The notes: generated by a model not told the origin, from the letters alone. DNA of 64,000 bases from Polynucleobacter sp. AM-26B4 (GCF_018882285.1 NZ_JACVOT010000001.1:627916-691915), one strand, 5' to 3'. Shown: positions 1 through 9,475, counted from the first letter of the stretch. Numbers and translations: made by a program.

Positions 1-341
1 TTTAACCTTTGGATATCGCAACTTAAGTACTCAATCCTGATATCGCGTTCACCAACAGAGATATGCAGCTCTTGAATTTGATCGTCGCGTTCAGTAACAG
101 TCTGACTTAATGCCTGTAGTTGTGCATCACGGTCCGAGATGGCTTGATTTAACCCTTGGATATCGCAACTTAAGTGCTCAATCCTGATATCGCGTTCACC
201 AACAGAGATATGCAGCTCTTGAATTTGATCGTCGCGTTTAGTAACAGTCTGACTTAATGCCTGTAGTTGTGCATCACGGTCCGAGATGGCTTGATTTAAC
301 CCTTGGACATCGCAACTTAAGTGCTCAATCCTGATATCGCG
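1..341. repeat. Tandem 147-bp coiled-coil coding repeat
   Basis: Two full units lie at 1-147 and 148-294, and a 47-bp partial third unit at 295-341. Units one and two differ at three positions (offsets 8, 29 and 92), and the third has one further difference. All four changes alter the amino acid (R/G, Y/H, E/K, I/V in the minus-strand protein). The unit is 49 codons, exactly seven heptads, so copy-number change keeps both reading frame and heptad register. The array may continue left of the window. Confidence 0.95.
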
Positions 342-1562
342 ACCTTCCAATAATTTAAATGGTGTAAGACCATACAAAGAAAGTATTTGGACTTCTTCAT
401 CGTTCGCCAAGCAAACTTCATCCCAGGGTTTTTGCTTATCAATCCCCACACTATTTGTCAGAGTGCCCCTGATCCTATCAAAGTGCATAACTACAAGTTC
501 TTTTAAATCATCAATCTCCTTATGAGACGGAGGTTTAGGTATATTTACCCCTGTAAATGTATTTGACAGCAGACAATCGCCGTTTTTAAAAAAATGAGAA
601 AATCCCTTATATTTTGTTACTGCATCTAAGCCTATTGGCTTTATATGAATTGCTGGCCTTTCATAAGATAATGCAGTAATCAAGCCATGCAAAGAATTTC
701 CAATATATGCGCCTGCTCGAGAAATTTCTAAAGCACACTCTTTAAGAGAAAGGTTTGGCCCACCAAAAGATATATTGAATTTTTTTTGAAGAAACGAAAA
801 CTTATTCTGATACTCAAATTTTTGCCAGCGCATTAAAGGCAAGATAATTGCTTTCCCATCAAATTGACTATTATTAGATAGTAATAAGCTTATGAGGGAC
901 TCAACCTCACTAAATCTATATTGGAGATCTGATGGTGTTAATGATAGGATTAAGGGCTGTGGGTCATTGATTTTAAGATCATCTCTAGGCCACACCTCAT
1001 TAATCATCAGCGCACTATCGGGGACAATCGCTAAGGTATTGTTTTTCATTGCAGCGAGTCTATCTGCACTGTAAATATCCCGCACCGCTAAATATTCAAC
1101 GCTTTGGATTGCCTTCGAAGCTAAATAAGAATCGCCTTTTGATATAAGCTCTCTAGGGACGCCTGGACAATTCCATGCGCATGGAATGTTGAGCTTTGAA
1201 GCTAATAGACTAGCTCCACCCCAAAGGCTAAACAAAACTTCCTCAGATAACAGAGGAGACTCATTCCAAAAAGTAGATTCTGCAACTCTAGCAACCTCGC
1301 TACCGCCAACAAAATCAACGATATCTCCACCACCAACAAGAACCCCATCCCAATCATTGATTTGAAATGCTTCCGACACTGAGATTGTAGGTTTAGCATC
1401 TGGCCATTGGGTTCGCTTTCCAGTGGGAGATACATGAACAAACTGAAATTCAGGTAAAAAGTGCTCTACAACAAATGGGAAAATTAAGTCTCCATAACTG
1501 TCATGATCGAAGGCCCCAAAGTGAGCGATTTTTAATCTTTGATCCAGAGTTGATTTTTTCAC
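1..1562 (-). CDS. Polysaccharide pyruvyltransferase-like protein with C-terminal coiled-coil repeats (partial)
   Basis: The gene is open at the left edge, so only its first 520 codons are visible. It begins with GTG at 1562, which overlaps the TGA stop of the upstream ABC ATPase as GTGA; no ATG lies nearby. Residues 1 to about 370 look like the polysaccharide pyruvyl transferase family (PF04230): a GGGD motif near residue 79, an IPCAWNCPGVP stretch, an IVPDSALM stretch, and GNSLHGLI near residue 291. From about residue 407 the protein becomes a heptad-rich coiled coil built of 49-residue repeats whose sub-units start with (E/D/K)RD. Family members add pyruvyl groups or act on surface sugars. 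The position after wzm/wzt suggests modification or capping of an exported glycan. The exact substrate is unknown, and a glycosyltransferase-like role is possible. Confidence 0.75.
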   Translation of the reverse strand, partial: MKKSTLDQRLKIAHFGAFDHDSYGDLIFPFVVEHFLPEFQFVHVSPTGKRTQWPDAKPTISVSEAFQINDWDGVLVGGGDIVDFVGGSEVARVAESTFWNESPLLSEEVLFSLWGGASLLASKLNIPCAWNCPGVPRELISKGDSYLASKAIQSVEYLAVRDIYSADRLAAMKNNTLAIVPDSALMINEVWPRDDLKINDPQPLILSLTPSDLQYRFSEVESLISLLLSNNSQFDGKAIILPLMRWQKFEYQNKFSFLQKKFNISFGGPNLSLKECALEISRAGAYIGNSLHGLITALSYERPAIHIKPIGLDAVTKYKGFSHFFKNGDCLLSNTFTGVNIPKPPSHKEIDDLKELVVMHFDRIRGTLTNSVGIDKQKPWDEVCLANDEEVQILSLYGLTPFKLLEGRDIRIEHLSCDVQGLNQAISDRDAQLQALSQTVTKRDDQIQELHISVGERDIRIEHLSCDIQGLNQAISDRDAQLQALSQTVTERDDQIQELHISVGERDIRIEYLSCDIQRL

Positions 1563-2857
1563 TGTATTGAACTCACTTCTAGCAGAGTTTCAGGCACGAA
1601 GAAGCCCACACCCAATAAATCAGATGTCACATGTATATTTAGTAAATTATATAAACGATGATGAGCAATCAATACACCTCCAATATACTCACTGCAACCT
1701 ATATTGAAACTATATTCCCCGCTCGTTAACCCAAATCTTTGCTTAAATCTAATCTCTAGTTTTTCGCCAGCCTTCCTAGTACCAACTGACTTTTTTAGAT
1801 ACTCTGTATTGGTACCAACAATCTCACGGCCCTGTCTATCAGTAAAAAAATATCCTATGATAGGATTATGGCAGTCCTTGTTGAACTTAATTCTAATAAC
1901 AATTTCATAGGTTGACTCAGAGAAAATGATTTGAGCAACATTAGAGTCGCGATCTAAAATGCCCCAATCATATATTTCAGCTTTAACGTCCCCATAATTA
2001 ATCAAGTTTTTTGATATCTGATATTGAGAGCACATTAACGCATCTATATCAAAAACTTTTATTGGCAAATCTTCAGGCTTCTCGAGTAGGTCAGTGAAAC
2101 ACGAATACAATTTTTTATAAAAATTAACGGCATCTTTAGATGTGCCTCCAAACACCAACTCCCCATCTTTTACTACATAGGTAGATTTGCAAAACTGAAC
2201 AATTGACGAAAAATCATGGCTGACCAATATTATGGTTACTCCTTGATCTTGCATTTCTTTAAGTTTTTTATAGCATTTTTGCTGAAAAATAAAATCGCCC
2301 ACTGCAAGGGCTTCATCAATAATAAAAATATTTGGATTGCTATAAATAGCGACAGAAAAGGCAAGGCGAATAACCATTCCACTTGAATAAGTTTTTATAG
2401 GCTGGTCTAAGAAATCACCAATATCTGCAAACTCTATAATTAAGTTGAGAGAGTCAGCAAGTTCATCCGCACTCAAACCAAGAATACTTGCATTTAGATA
2501 AATATTTTCCCGACCTGTGAATTCAGGATTAAAACCTGATCCAAGTTCAAGTAACGCAGCGATACGCCCTTGGATTTGGATGCTACCGCCCGTCGGGTTG
2601 AGCGTACCGCAGATCATTTGTAATAGCGTGGATTTACCGCTGCCGTTGCGTCCGATAATTCCAATGGTTTCTCCTTTTTTAACCTCAAACGAAACATCTT
2701 TCAGCGCCCAAAACTCCCGAAAGTATTGCTTAAAGGGCATACCCGCCATGTCTTGCAATCGCGGCAAGATAAATTGTTTGAGTCGGTCATGTGGTTGATC
2801 ATAGATCTGGTAACACTTACTGAGATTTTCAACCTTGATGACGATTTCAGAGAACAT
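1559..2857 (-). CDS. wzt: ABC transporter ATPase for polysaccharide export with C-terminal carbohydrate-binding domain (Wzt)
   Basis: This is the ATPase of an ABC-2 exporter that moves undecaprenyl-linked polysaccharide across the inner membrane. In 432 residues it shows Walker A GRNGSGKST (about 69-77), the signature YSSGMVIRLAF (157-167), Walker B IFIIDEA (about 177-183) and the H-loop VSHD. After about residue 260 comes a region resembling the Wzt C-terminal beta-sandwich, with IGYFFTDRQGREIVGTNT. In the E. coli O9a type system that domain reads the modified chain end. The ATG at 2857 overlaps the permease end by 11 bp; an upstream in-frame start at 3040 would lie inside the permease and is rejected. 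The next gene starts on its stop codon, so the locus looks translationally coupled. Confidence 0.93.
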   Translation of the reverse strand: MFSEIVIKVENLSKCYQIYDQPHDRLKQFILPRLQDMAGMPFKQYFREFWALKDVSFEVKKGETIGIIGRNGSGKSTLLQMICGTLNPTGGSIQIQGRIAALLELGSGFNPEFTGRENIYLNASILGLSADELADSLNLIIEFADIGDFLDQPIKTYSSGMVIRLAFSVAIYSNPNIFIIDEALAVGDFIFQQKCYKKLKEMQDQGVTIILVSHDFSSIVQFCKSTYVVKDGELVFGGTSKDAVNFYKKLYSCFTDLLEKPEDLPIKVFDIDALMCSQYQISKNLINYGDVKAEIYDWGILDRDSNVAQIIFSESTYEIVIRIKFNKDCHNPIIGYFFTDRQGREIVGTNTEYLKKSVGTRKAGEKLEIRFKQRFGLTSGEYSFNIGCSEYIGGVLIAHHRLYNLLNIHVTSDLLGVGFFVPETLLEVSSIQ

Positions 2858-3665
2858 CGGCGAATCCTTTCCGCGTCTTCTGAAACCAGGCAAAACCCAA
2901 CCAAGAAATGATGGCGGTAGAAAGCCAGTAAAGTCCAAGCAATGCAAAATCGGGGAGCTTCCCCCAAAACAGTACATCTCGGATTTGCTCGATTGCTGGC
3001 GTGAGTGGGTTGAGGTATAGCCAATGGCGATAAGCCTCATTCAACGCAGTGGCTGGATAAAAAATAGGGCTCAAAAACATCATGGACATGGTAATCACGC
3101 CAATAAACTGAGAAACATCGCGGAAATAAACACCTAATGAAGCCAAGAACCAATTCAGCCCCATAATAAAAAGTGCAAATGGCACGATTAGTAATGGCAA
3201 GTAGAGCGCCGTTACATGAGGCACGCCGAAGAAAATCGCATAGGCTATAAGCCAAACAGCAAAACTAATAAGTGCGTGATACATGCCTGCCAGCAAAGTT
3301 ACAAAAGGCAATATCTCTAATGGAAAAACTACCTTCTTGACATAGTTAACATTGGATAAAATTAAACTCGGCGCCCGGTTAATACAATCGGCAAACAGGT
3401 TAAAAATAATTAATCCTGCAAAAAGCATGAGGGTAAATTCAGTTTTAGACTCGCTATCTGCACTCCAGCGAGCCTTAAATACTTCACTAAAGACGAAAGT
3501 GTAGACGGTCAACATGAACAATGGATTAAAAAAAGACCACAATAGCCCTAACATCGAACCACGATAACGGCCTAAAACCTCCCTCTTAACGCTCGCCAAA
3601 ATCAGCTCTCGGTGACGCCAAAAACTAGCAACTATTTCACGAGGAGAAGCAGAGAAATTTTGCAT
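2847..3665 (-). CDS. wzm: ABC-2 type polysaccharide export permease (Wzm)
   Basis: This 272-residue membrane permease pairs with the downstream ATPase to export lipid-linked O-antigen or capsule-like glycan. The N-terminus carries the cytoplasmic helix REVLGRYRGSMLGLLWSFF, typical of Wzm/TagG/KpsM-class permeases. About six hydrophobic segments follow, ending in WLGFAWFQKTRKGFADVL, the usual C-terminal shape. Its ATG at 3665 overlaps the glycosyltransferase stop as TAATG, and its end overlaps wzt, so the three genes form one tight operon. The glycan carried cannot be told from the sequence. Confidence 0.92.
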   Translation of the reverse strand: MQNFSASPREIVASFWRHRELILASVKREVLGRYRGSMLGLLWSFFNPLFMLTVYTFVFSEVFKARWSADSESKTEFTLMLFAGLIIFNLFADCINRAPSLILSNVNYVKKVVFPLEILPFVTLLAGMYHALISFAVWLIAYAIFFGVPHVTALYLPLLIVPFALFIMGLNWFLASLGVYFRDVSQFIGVITMSMMFLSPIFYPATALNEAYRHWLYLNPLTPAIEQIRDVLFWGKLPDFALLGLYWLSTAIISWLGFAWFQKTRKGFADVL

Positions 3666-4630
3666 TAGATCTTTTTAAATAAAGCAGCCAATAAAAGACT
3701 AATTGTCCCACGCCAGGTTTGGCGATATAAACCCGCAACCTCCAACAAACGAAATCGATCTTTCAATTTTGCATGGCGCATTTTTTCAAACAATTCCAAG
3801 GTTTCTAGACTGCCATGCGTCAATAATTCCTTAGCAGAAAACAAAGCAACTATGTTTTGATCGCTCCAACACCTGAACTGACCATTAAAAACCTTTAAAG
3901 TGCGCTTCATTTTCGCTAAAAATGAGGTGTTACCACCCACTAACGAATCCTTGTGTTGGCGATAAAGTACTTGAGGTATTGAATCATAAAAAACAAGCCC
4001 ACCCATACCGGTGATTAGTTGGTAAAGCCACCAGTCATGAGACGGGTGCCGAACAATCCCAACTTTTTCCAAGGCATTCTTTGCAAACTGATTAAATACC
4101 ATCGTATTTCCACCAGCGACGTTCTGAATCAGCGCATTTCTGAAAGTTCTTGGAAAGGAAAATTGTGGTGAACAGCCTATTTTTTTTAGCCTCTCATCAA
4201 CATAAGCCGTCCGGCCACAATAGACATATGAAAAACCACTCTTCTCATTTTCTGCAATATTTTTTATTGCAACAGTCAATTTTTTACTCAGCCAGACGTC
4301 ATCTTGGTCGCAAAAGGCGTAATAGTCTGCGCGAATAGCAGGATCGCAGGCCATCGATAGAAAGTTGACGCAAAAACCTTGTTTTGGACCCTCTTTGATG
4401 ATGAGCTTACCTGCTGGCCACTTGGCCTGATAACTCTTCAAAATTGTGACAGTGTTATCAGTGGAGCCATCATCACTGGCAATCAGGACCCAGTTTTGAT
4501 GAGATTGATCTGCTAAAGAGTCTAATTGATCTGCTAAAAAGCGCTCACCATTCTTGGTAGCCATGAGAATGACCACCAAAGGATTTTTCTCTTGGAGGAA
4601 GGGCTGACCCGAATTTTGGCTATTTTTCAC
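3665..4630 (-). CDS. Family 2 glycosyltransferase, rhamnosyltransferase-like
   Basis: This 321-residue GT-A fold enzyme probably adds a sugar to a lipid-linked glycan at the cytoplasmic face. Visible motifs are ILMATKNGERFLADQLDSL at the N-terminus, SDDGSTDNT for nucleotide-sugar binding, FCDQDDVW as the DXD-type metal site, the acceptor-side GGNTMVFN, and HDWW. This pattern matches the RgpF/WbbL-like rhamnosyltransferase group of GT2; the sugar is inferred from resemblance only. It is the first gene of the wzm-wzt operon, and a 255-bp AT-rich gap separates it from gap. Confidence 0.88.
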   Translation of the reverse strand: MKNSQNSGQPFLQEKNPLVVILMATKNGERFLADQLDSLADQSHQNWVLIASDDGSTDNTVTILKSYQAKWPAGKLIIKEGPKQGFCVNFLSMACDPAIRADYYAFCDQDDVWLSKKLTVAIKNIAENEKSGFSYVYCGRTAYVDERLKKIGCSPQFSFPRTFRNALIQNVAGGNTMVFNQFAKNALEKVGIVRHPSHDWWLYQLITGMGGLVFYDSIPQVLYRQHKDSLVGGNTSFLAKMKRTLKVFNGQFRCWSDQNIVALFSAKELLTHGSLETLELFEKMRHAKLKDRFRLLEVAGLYRQTWRGTISLLLAALFKKI

Positions 4631-4732
4631 AATAAAATTAATCGCTTATGATAAATACTCAAAAAAAAATTGACTAATTTTTTAAAAAACACCACAAATC
4701 CACCACGCTAAATAAGGTCATTAATTCTAAAG

Positions 4733-4757
4733 ATTATAAATGATGGGGGGGTAACAA
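4733..4757 (-). promoter_or_regulatory. Possible promoter of the polysaccharide operon with a C7 tract in the spacer
   Basis: On the minus strand a perfect -10 TATAAT lies at 4733-4738 and a -35-like TTGTTA at 4752-4757. The 13-bp spacer is too short for a standard promoter and contains seven consecutive C residues (4745-4751 as G on plus). It lies about 100 nt before the glycosyltransferase start. The -35 assignment is weak. Confidence 0.35.
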
Positions 4758-4824
4758 ACTAGGTATTGCCAAATAGCGCCCCAAAATCCACTTTTAGTAA
4801 AACTCATTAGTAAATATACTGCTC

Positions 4825-4871
4825 AAAAAGTGTGGGCAAGGTCATCCGATTTCACTAATAACCTTTACCCC
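4825..4871 (-). terminator. Possible imperfect terminator after gap
   Basis: Minus-strand transcript leaving gap could pair GGGTAAAGGT with ACCTTGCCC, with one mismatch and one bulge across an 18-nt loop, followed by ACACTTTTTG. The loop is long and the stem imperfect, so this is tentative. Confidence 0.35.
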
Positions 4872-4885
4872 AAATTCACAACTTC

Positions 4886-5902
4886 TTACTTCGCGGCCAT
4901 CAATGCCTTGGTCGCATTCAACATCTGGCAGCTATAACCCCACTCGTTGTCATACCAAGCAAGGATTTTGACCAACTTACCATCTTTGGACACACGCGTT
5001 TGAGTGCTGTCAAAGATACTTGGACGTGGATCATGATTGAAATCAATTGAAACCAAAGGCAAGGTGTTGTAACCCAAGATACCTTTCAATGGGCCGCTTT
5101 CGCTCGCCTTTTTGATGAATTCATTCACTTCTTCAACCGTTGTGGCTTTGCTTGGTGTGAATGTCAAATCAACCACGGATACGTTGATCGTTGGCACGCG
5201 CATCGCGAAACCATCAAACTTACCTTGCAACTCTGGTAATACCAAACCAACTGCTTTAGCAGCACCTGTCTTTGTTGGAATCATGCTCATCGTGGCTGAA
5301 CGAGCGCGACGCATGTCCTTGTGATACACATCAGTTAACACTTGATCATTGGTATAAGCATGAATCGTGGTCATCAAACCTGATTCAATACCGATTGAGT
5401 CCAATAATGGTTTTACTACTGGCGCCAAACAATTGGTTGTGCAGCTCGCGTTTGAAATCACTTGATCGCTGGCTTTCAGCACTTGGTGATTAACACCATA
5501 AACAATCGTGGCATCCACATCTTCTTCACCAGGAGCAGAAATAACAACTTTCTTGGCACCTTGCTGAATGTGCACCATGGCTTTTTCTTTTGAAGTAAAA
5601 GCACCAGAACACTCTAAAACAACATCAACACCCAAATCACCCCAAGTAGTTTCCAAGGGATTGCGTGTTGAAAAAATCTTGATACGGTCACCATTGATCA
5701 CCATGTGATCACCATCCACCGTCACAGTACCTGGAAAACGACCGTGGGCTGAGTCATATTGTGTCAAGTGAGCATTGATATCAATACCACCCAAACCATT
5801 GATCGCTACCACCTTGATGTCATCGCGCTTCTCTTCATAAATCGCGCGCACCACCATGCGACCAATACGACCATAACCATTGATTGCGACTTTAATCGTC
5901 AT
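4886..5902 (-). CDS. gap: Glyceraldehyde-3-phosphate dehydrogenase, type I
   Basis: This cytoplasmic NAD-dependent enzyme of glycolysis and gluconeogenesis oxidises and phosphorylates glyceraldehyde 3-phosphate. In 338 residues it shows the dinucleotide-binding NGYGRIGR (8-15), catalytic [13 protein letters not shown] with Cys154, and the C-terminal [13 protein letters not shown]. The length is normal for the family. The start has a good ribosome site, AAGGGAG, about 5 nt ahead. It follows tkt on the same strand by 84 bp, so the two central carbon genes are probably co-transcribed. Confidence 0.97.
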   Translation of the reverse strand: MTIKVAINGYGRIGRMVVRAIYEEKRDDIKVVAINGLGGIDINAHLTQYDSAHGRFPGTVTVDGDHMVINGDRIKIFSTRNPLETTWGDLGVDVVLECSGAFTSKEKAMVHIQQGAKKVVISAPGEEDVDATIVYGVNHQVLKASDQVISNASCTTNCLAPVVKPLLDSIGIESGLMTTIHAYTNDQVLTDVYHKDMRRARSATMSMIPTKTGAAKAVGLVLPELQGKFDGFAMRVPTINVSVVDLTFTPSKATTVEEVNEFIKKASESGPLKGILGYNTLPLVSIDFNHDPRPSIFDSTQTRVSKDGKLVKILAWYDNEWGYSCQMLNATKALMAAK

Positions 5903-5986
5903 AACAACTCCCTTTATCTAAATTCTTAAAATCTTGTTTTTCTTAGCTTGCGCTGTGATGTTTTTCTATTTTGTTTATTCGATTGT

Positions 5987-7966
5987 TCAAATACATTGAC
6001 GCACTGTTTTAGCGACTGACTCAGCCGTCAAACCAAAATGCTTGTAAAGAACGCCGGCTGGAGCTGATTCACCAAATGTATCAACGCCATGAACTGCGGC
6101 GCAGGCATACTTCCACCAGTAATCGGTCACACCTGCTTCAATCGCGATGCGTGGCAAACCGGCTGGCAATACTGAATCTTTATAAGCTTTAGTTTGGCGA
6201 TCAAACACAGTGGTTGATGGCATTGACACAATGCGCACCGCAATACCCTCTTGTTTTAAGAGTTCCGCCGCATCCAAAGCAATCGCTATTTCCGAACCTG
6301 TTGCCATTAAGACTGCTTGAGCATTCTTAGCATCACGCATCACATAAGCACCCTTTTGAATCGCTTCAGTTTGCTTGGCATCACGCTTCACAAACGGACA
6401 GTTTTGACGACTGAAAATCAAACTAGATGGGCCGTTCTTGCGCTTCACCGCATGGGCCCAAGCGACAGCACTTTCAGTGGTGTCACAAGGACGCCACACA
6501 TCCATATTAGGAATCAAACGCAAACTGGCCACATGCTCAACTGATTGATGCGTTGGACCGTCTTCACCCAAACCGATTGAATCGTGCGTGAACACAAAAA
6601 TGCTACGCAACTTCATCAAGGCTGCCATACGTAAAGCATTGCGGCTGTAATCTGAGAAGGTCAAGAAGGTTGCACCGAATGGAATGTAACCACCATGCAA
6701 AGCAATACCGTTCATGATCGCGCTCATACCGAATTCGCGAACACCGTAATTGATGTGATTACCCCACTGGTCTGCACGAACCGCTTTGCAAGTTGACCAG
6801 TTGGTTAAATTTGAACCTGTTAAGTCAGCAGAACCGCCCATGAACTCTGGCAACGCTGGAGCCAAAGCTTCAATCGCATTTTGACTGGCTTTGCGCGTAG
6901 CAATCGTTTCAGCTTTTTGCGCACAAGTATCTAAATAAGTGCTGACAGTTTTATCAAAGTCACCAGGCAACTCACCTGACATACGGCGCACAAACTCTTG
7001 CGCCTCTGTTGGATATTTGGTGCGATAAGCACCAAACTTACTATTCCACTCTGTCTCTAAATTAGCGCCTTTAATTTTTGCATCCCATGATGCATAAACA
7101 TCAGCTGGTATTTCAAAGGGACCGTGATTCCAACCAATTGCAGCACGTGTTGCAGCGATCTCTGCGGCGCCCAAAGGAGCACCGTGAACCTTGTCAGTGC
7201 CTGCCAAATTAGGAGAACCTTGACCAATCGAAGTTTTGCAACAAATGAAGGTTGGCTTGTCACTATTTTTAGCTTTGGTAATCGCAGCAGCCACTGCATC
7301 AGCATCGTGACCATTGATATTGCGAATCACATTCCAGCCATAAGCCTCAAAACGCTTAGGTGTGTCTTCAGCAAACCAATTAACCACTTTGCCATCAATT
7401 GAAATACCGTTGTCATCCCACAAAGCAATTAATTTATTGAGCTTTAAAGTGCCTGCCAATGAACACGCTTCATGACTGATACCTTCCATCAAGCAACCAT
7501 CACCTAAAAACACATACGTGTGATGATCAACAATATCTAAACCAGGACGATTGAATTCTTCTGCCAATAGTTTTTCAGCAAGAGCCATACCAACTGCGTT
7601 GGTAATACCTTGGCCTAATGGGCCGGTCGTGGTTTCTACACCTGGTGTGATACCGTACTCAGGATGACCCGCTGTTTTGCTATGCAATTGACGGAAGTTT
7701 TTCAACTCCTGCATCGGCAAGTCGTAACCAGTTAAATGCAACAAGGCATACAACAACATCGAGCCATGACCATTGGACAAAACAAAACGGTCACGATTCA
7801 TCCACAATGGATTCTTAGGGTTGTGTTTGAGATGCTGCCCCCACAGACCTACCGCAATTTCTGCCATGCCCATCGGCATACCTGGGTGTCCAGAATTGGC
7901 TTGTTGAACTGCATCCATTGCTAATGCACGGATTGCATTGGCCATATTTTTTTGCTGTGACGACAT
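5987..7966 (-). CDS. tkt: Transketolase
   Basis: This thiamine-diphosphate enzyme transfers two-carbon units between sugar phosphates in the pentose phosphate pathway. The 659-residue protein has SNGHGSM (64-70), the TTGPLGQG stretch, the ThDP/Mg motif beginning GDG at 155-157, and the pyrimidine domain with [16 protein letters not shown]. Length and domain order (PP, PYR, C-terminal) are standard. It is divergent from rsmE and lies upstream of gap. An overlapping plus-strand frame is only an upstream extension of rsmE. Confidence 0.97.
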   Translation of the reverse strand: MSSQQKNMANAIRALAMDAVQQANSGHPGMPMGMAEIAVGLWGQHLKHNPKNPLWMNRDRFVLSNGHGSMLLYALLHLTGYDLPMQELKNFRQLHSKTAGHPEYGITPGVETTTGPLGQGITNAVGMALAEKLLAEEFNRPGLDIVDHHTYVFLGDGCLMEGISHEACSLAGTLKLNKLIALWDDNGISIDGKVVNWFAEDTPKRFEAYGWNVIRNINGHDADAVAAAITKAKNSDKPTFICCKTSIGQGSPNLAGTDKVHGAPLGAAEIAATRAAIGWNHGPFEIPADVYASWDAKIKGANLETEWNSKFGAYRTKYPTEAQEFVRRMSGELPGDFDKTVSTYLDTCAQKAETIATRKASQNAIEALAPALPEFMGGSADLTGSNLTNWSTCKAVRADQWGNHINYGVREFGMSAIMNGIALHGGYIPFGATFLTFSDYSRNALRMAALMKLRSIFVFTHDSIGLGEDGPTHQSVEHVASLRLIPNMDVWRPCDTTESAVAWAHAVKRKNGPSSLIFSRQNCPFVKRDAKQTEAIQKGAYVMRDAKNAQAVLMATGSEIAIALDAAELLKQEGIAVRIVSMPSTTVFDRQTKAYKDSVLPAGLPRIAIEAGVTDYWWKYACAAVHGVDTFGESAPAGVLYKHFGLTAESVAKTVRQCI

Positions 7967-8085
7967 GTTTTTCCCTGCGGCTTGTTTTAGATGAAAGCCA
8001 TTTTTCTGCCAAAAACACAGAAAAAGTCTCTATCCCTCAAAACTCAGCATTTTATCATTGGCGCCTCATCGCTTATGATTGTTTT

Positions 8086-8838
8086 ATGTCTCATTTTTAT
8101 CTTCCTGGCCCTTGGCCAAAACCTGGCGTCGACATCAGCGATGAAATGATCCTGGATGTCAAATTAGCCCATCATTTGCGAGTCCGCAGAATTGACTCCG
8201 GCGAAACATTCCAAGTCTTTGATGGCAAAGGTTTAACCGCCAATGCTTGCTTGGTGGCCATGGATAAAAAGACCGCGGTTGTGCGTCTTTCTGAGATTTC
8301 AGAAAATCGCCGCACCGAGACAAAATCCCCCATCACCCTGGCTCAAGGCATGGCCAGCAGCGACAAAATGGACTGGCTCATTGAAAAGTCAGTCGAACTG
8401 GGCATTTCTTCTGTGATTCCATTGCACACCGAGCGCTCAGTGGTGAGACTCGATGGCGAACGTGCTGCCAAAAAAGCCATCCACTGGGAAGGCATTCTGG
8501 TAGCCGCCTCAGAACAATCAGGCAGAACAGTGATTCCCCAGCTGGCACCAGTACAAAATTTACCCCTGTGGTTGGCCAGTCTTAATCCACATGATCAAGC
8601 CTTGCGCATCATGCTGTCACCTCGCGCTGATCAAGCGATGCTCAGTGTTTTAAAGCGTTGCACGCCTCAAGCACTGACCTTGTTGATTGGCCCTGAAGGT
8701 GGCTTGAGTGAATCAGAAGAAGAGCAAGCCAAACGAGCGGGCTTCATTCCGGTATCGATGGGGCAACGCATTCTGAGAACTGAAACTGCTGGTATCGTTG
8801 CTTTGGCAGCAATACACACTATTTGGAATCAGTTCTAA
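8086..8838 (+). CDS. rsmE: 16S rRNA (uracil-1498-N3) methyltransferase
   Basis: This SPOUT-family methyltransferase methylates U1498 of 16S rRNA in the assembled 30S subunit. The 250-residue protein starts MSHFYLPGPWP with an N-terminal PUA-like part. It has the trefoil-knot motifs LLIGPEGGLS (about 199-208) and GQRILRTETAG (226-236) that bind S-adenosylmethionine. The ATG at 8086 was chosen because the family starts here; the open frame reaches further up only by running across tkt. A clear terminator follows. Confidence 0.95.
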   Translation: MSHFYLPGPWPKPGVDISDEMILDVKLAHHLRVRRIDSGETFQVFDGKGLTANACLVAMDKKTAVVRLSEISENRRTETKSPITLAQGMASSDKMDWLIEKSVELGISSVIPLHTERSVVRLDGERAAKKAIHWEGILVAASEQSGRTVIPQLAPVQNLPLWLASLNPHDQALRIMLSPRADQAMLSVLKRCTPQALTLLIGPEGGLSESEEEQAKRAGFIPVSMGQRILRTETAGIVALAAIHTIWNQF

Positions 8839-8851
8839 TAAGTACAGACAT

Positions 8852-8887
8852 AAAAAAAGCCGCTGAGCTGATCAGCGGCTTTTTTAT
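8852..8887. terminator. Bidirectional rho-independent terminator between rsmE and the barstar-like gene
   Basis: An 8-bp perfect stem GCCGCTGA / TCAGCGGC with a 5-nt loop (8859-8879) is flanked by A7 on the left and T7 on the right. It can therefore stop both rsmE from the left and the convergent barstar-like gene from the right. Confidence 0.9.
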
Positions 8888-8932
8888 TTGATTTGATTGG
8901 TTAATTTGTTCTGATTTAACTCTGAATTGAAA

Positions 8933-9475
8933 TCACGCGAACGAGTAAAAAACTCTGCAAGATACGCGACGATCCGCCCAAAACTCAACGGCGTCTCTGA
9001 AAACATCTAAAAGAGTTTCACGCGCTTCTTTGTCAAACTTGTGGGTGCATGGCAAACCTTCGAGAACGATCACGAAACCAGGTTGCGGTCCAGAACGATC
9101 AATCAAAGTTGTCAATGAATCTAATAAGTTGTCAAAATTTTTCGCCTGCTGTCTTGGGAAATAAAAACCCTTGGCAATTCGGTCCAAGACTTCTGATTTG
9201 GTGATGGCCTCGGTTGCATTGGCATAAATGAAATGATTACCCAGTTCTTCCGCGGCCTCCATCAAGTCAGCAGTTCTAAATGCACGAATAGACTGAACAA
9301 TATTGGTGCGTACAGCGCGTAAGGCGGCTGTAGGGCCTGCTTCGCGTGCGGCAAGGGCAGTGCGCCAAGTAGGCGCAGTTTTTGGCCCTAAGGCCTGTGT
9401 ATTGGCAACAGACGAGCTCAGATTGGCCAGAGCAGGCTGACCGTAAAGATTGTTTTCTGAAATATTCGTCGTCAT
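8933..9475 (-). CDS. Barstar-family protein without a nuclease partner
   Basis: The C-terminal half (about 80-180) matches the barstar family (PF01337): a leading FIYANATEAITKSEVLDRIA segment, GFYFPRQQAKNFDNLLDSL, and a terminal FVIVLEG strand. Barstar proteins inhibit barnase-type RNases. The first 80 residues are a low-complexity, Ala-rich extension. ATG at 9475 (MTTNIS) was chosen over a TTG at 9523 that lies inside a hairpin. No ribonuclease gene is next to it; its neighbours are maeB and rsmE. It may be a stand-alone regulator rather than a working antitoxin. Confidence 0.75.
   Translation of the reverse strand: MTTNISENNLYGQPALANLSSSVANTQALGPKTAPTWRTALAAREAGPTAALRAVRTNIVQSIRAFRTADLMEAAEELGNHFIYANATEAITKSEVLDRIAKGFYFPRQQAKNFDNLLDSLTTLIDRSGPQPGFVIVLEGLPCTHKFDKEARETLLDVFRDAVEFWADRRVSCRVFYSFA

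Noticed and set aside
1..341. CRISPR-like array reading of the regular repeats
   Set aside because: The repeats are 147 bp, contiguous, in frame and protein-coding; no unique spacers exist.
892..1441. Short open frames on both strands within 892-1441
   Set aside because: They are other-frame shadows of the pyruvyltransferase-like gene, which is open over the whole region.
2858..3040. 61-residue N-terminal extension of the Wzt ATPase
   Set aside because: It lies inside the wzm coding region; the family start MFSEIVIKVENLSK is at 2857.
7918..8085. Upstream extension of rsmE
   Set aside because: It overlaps tkt, and the true RsmE start motif lies at 8086.
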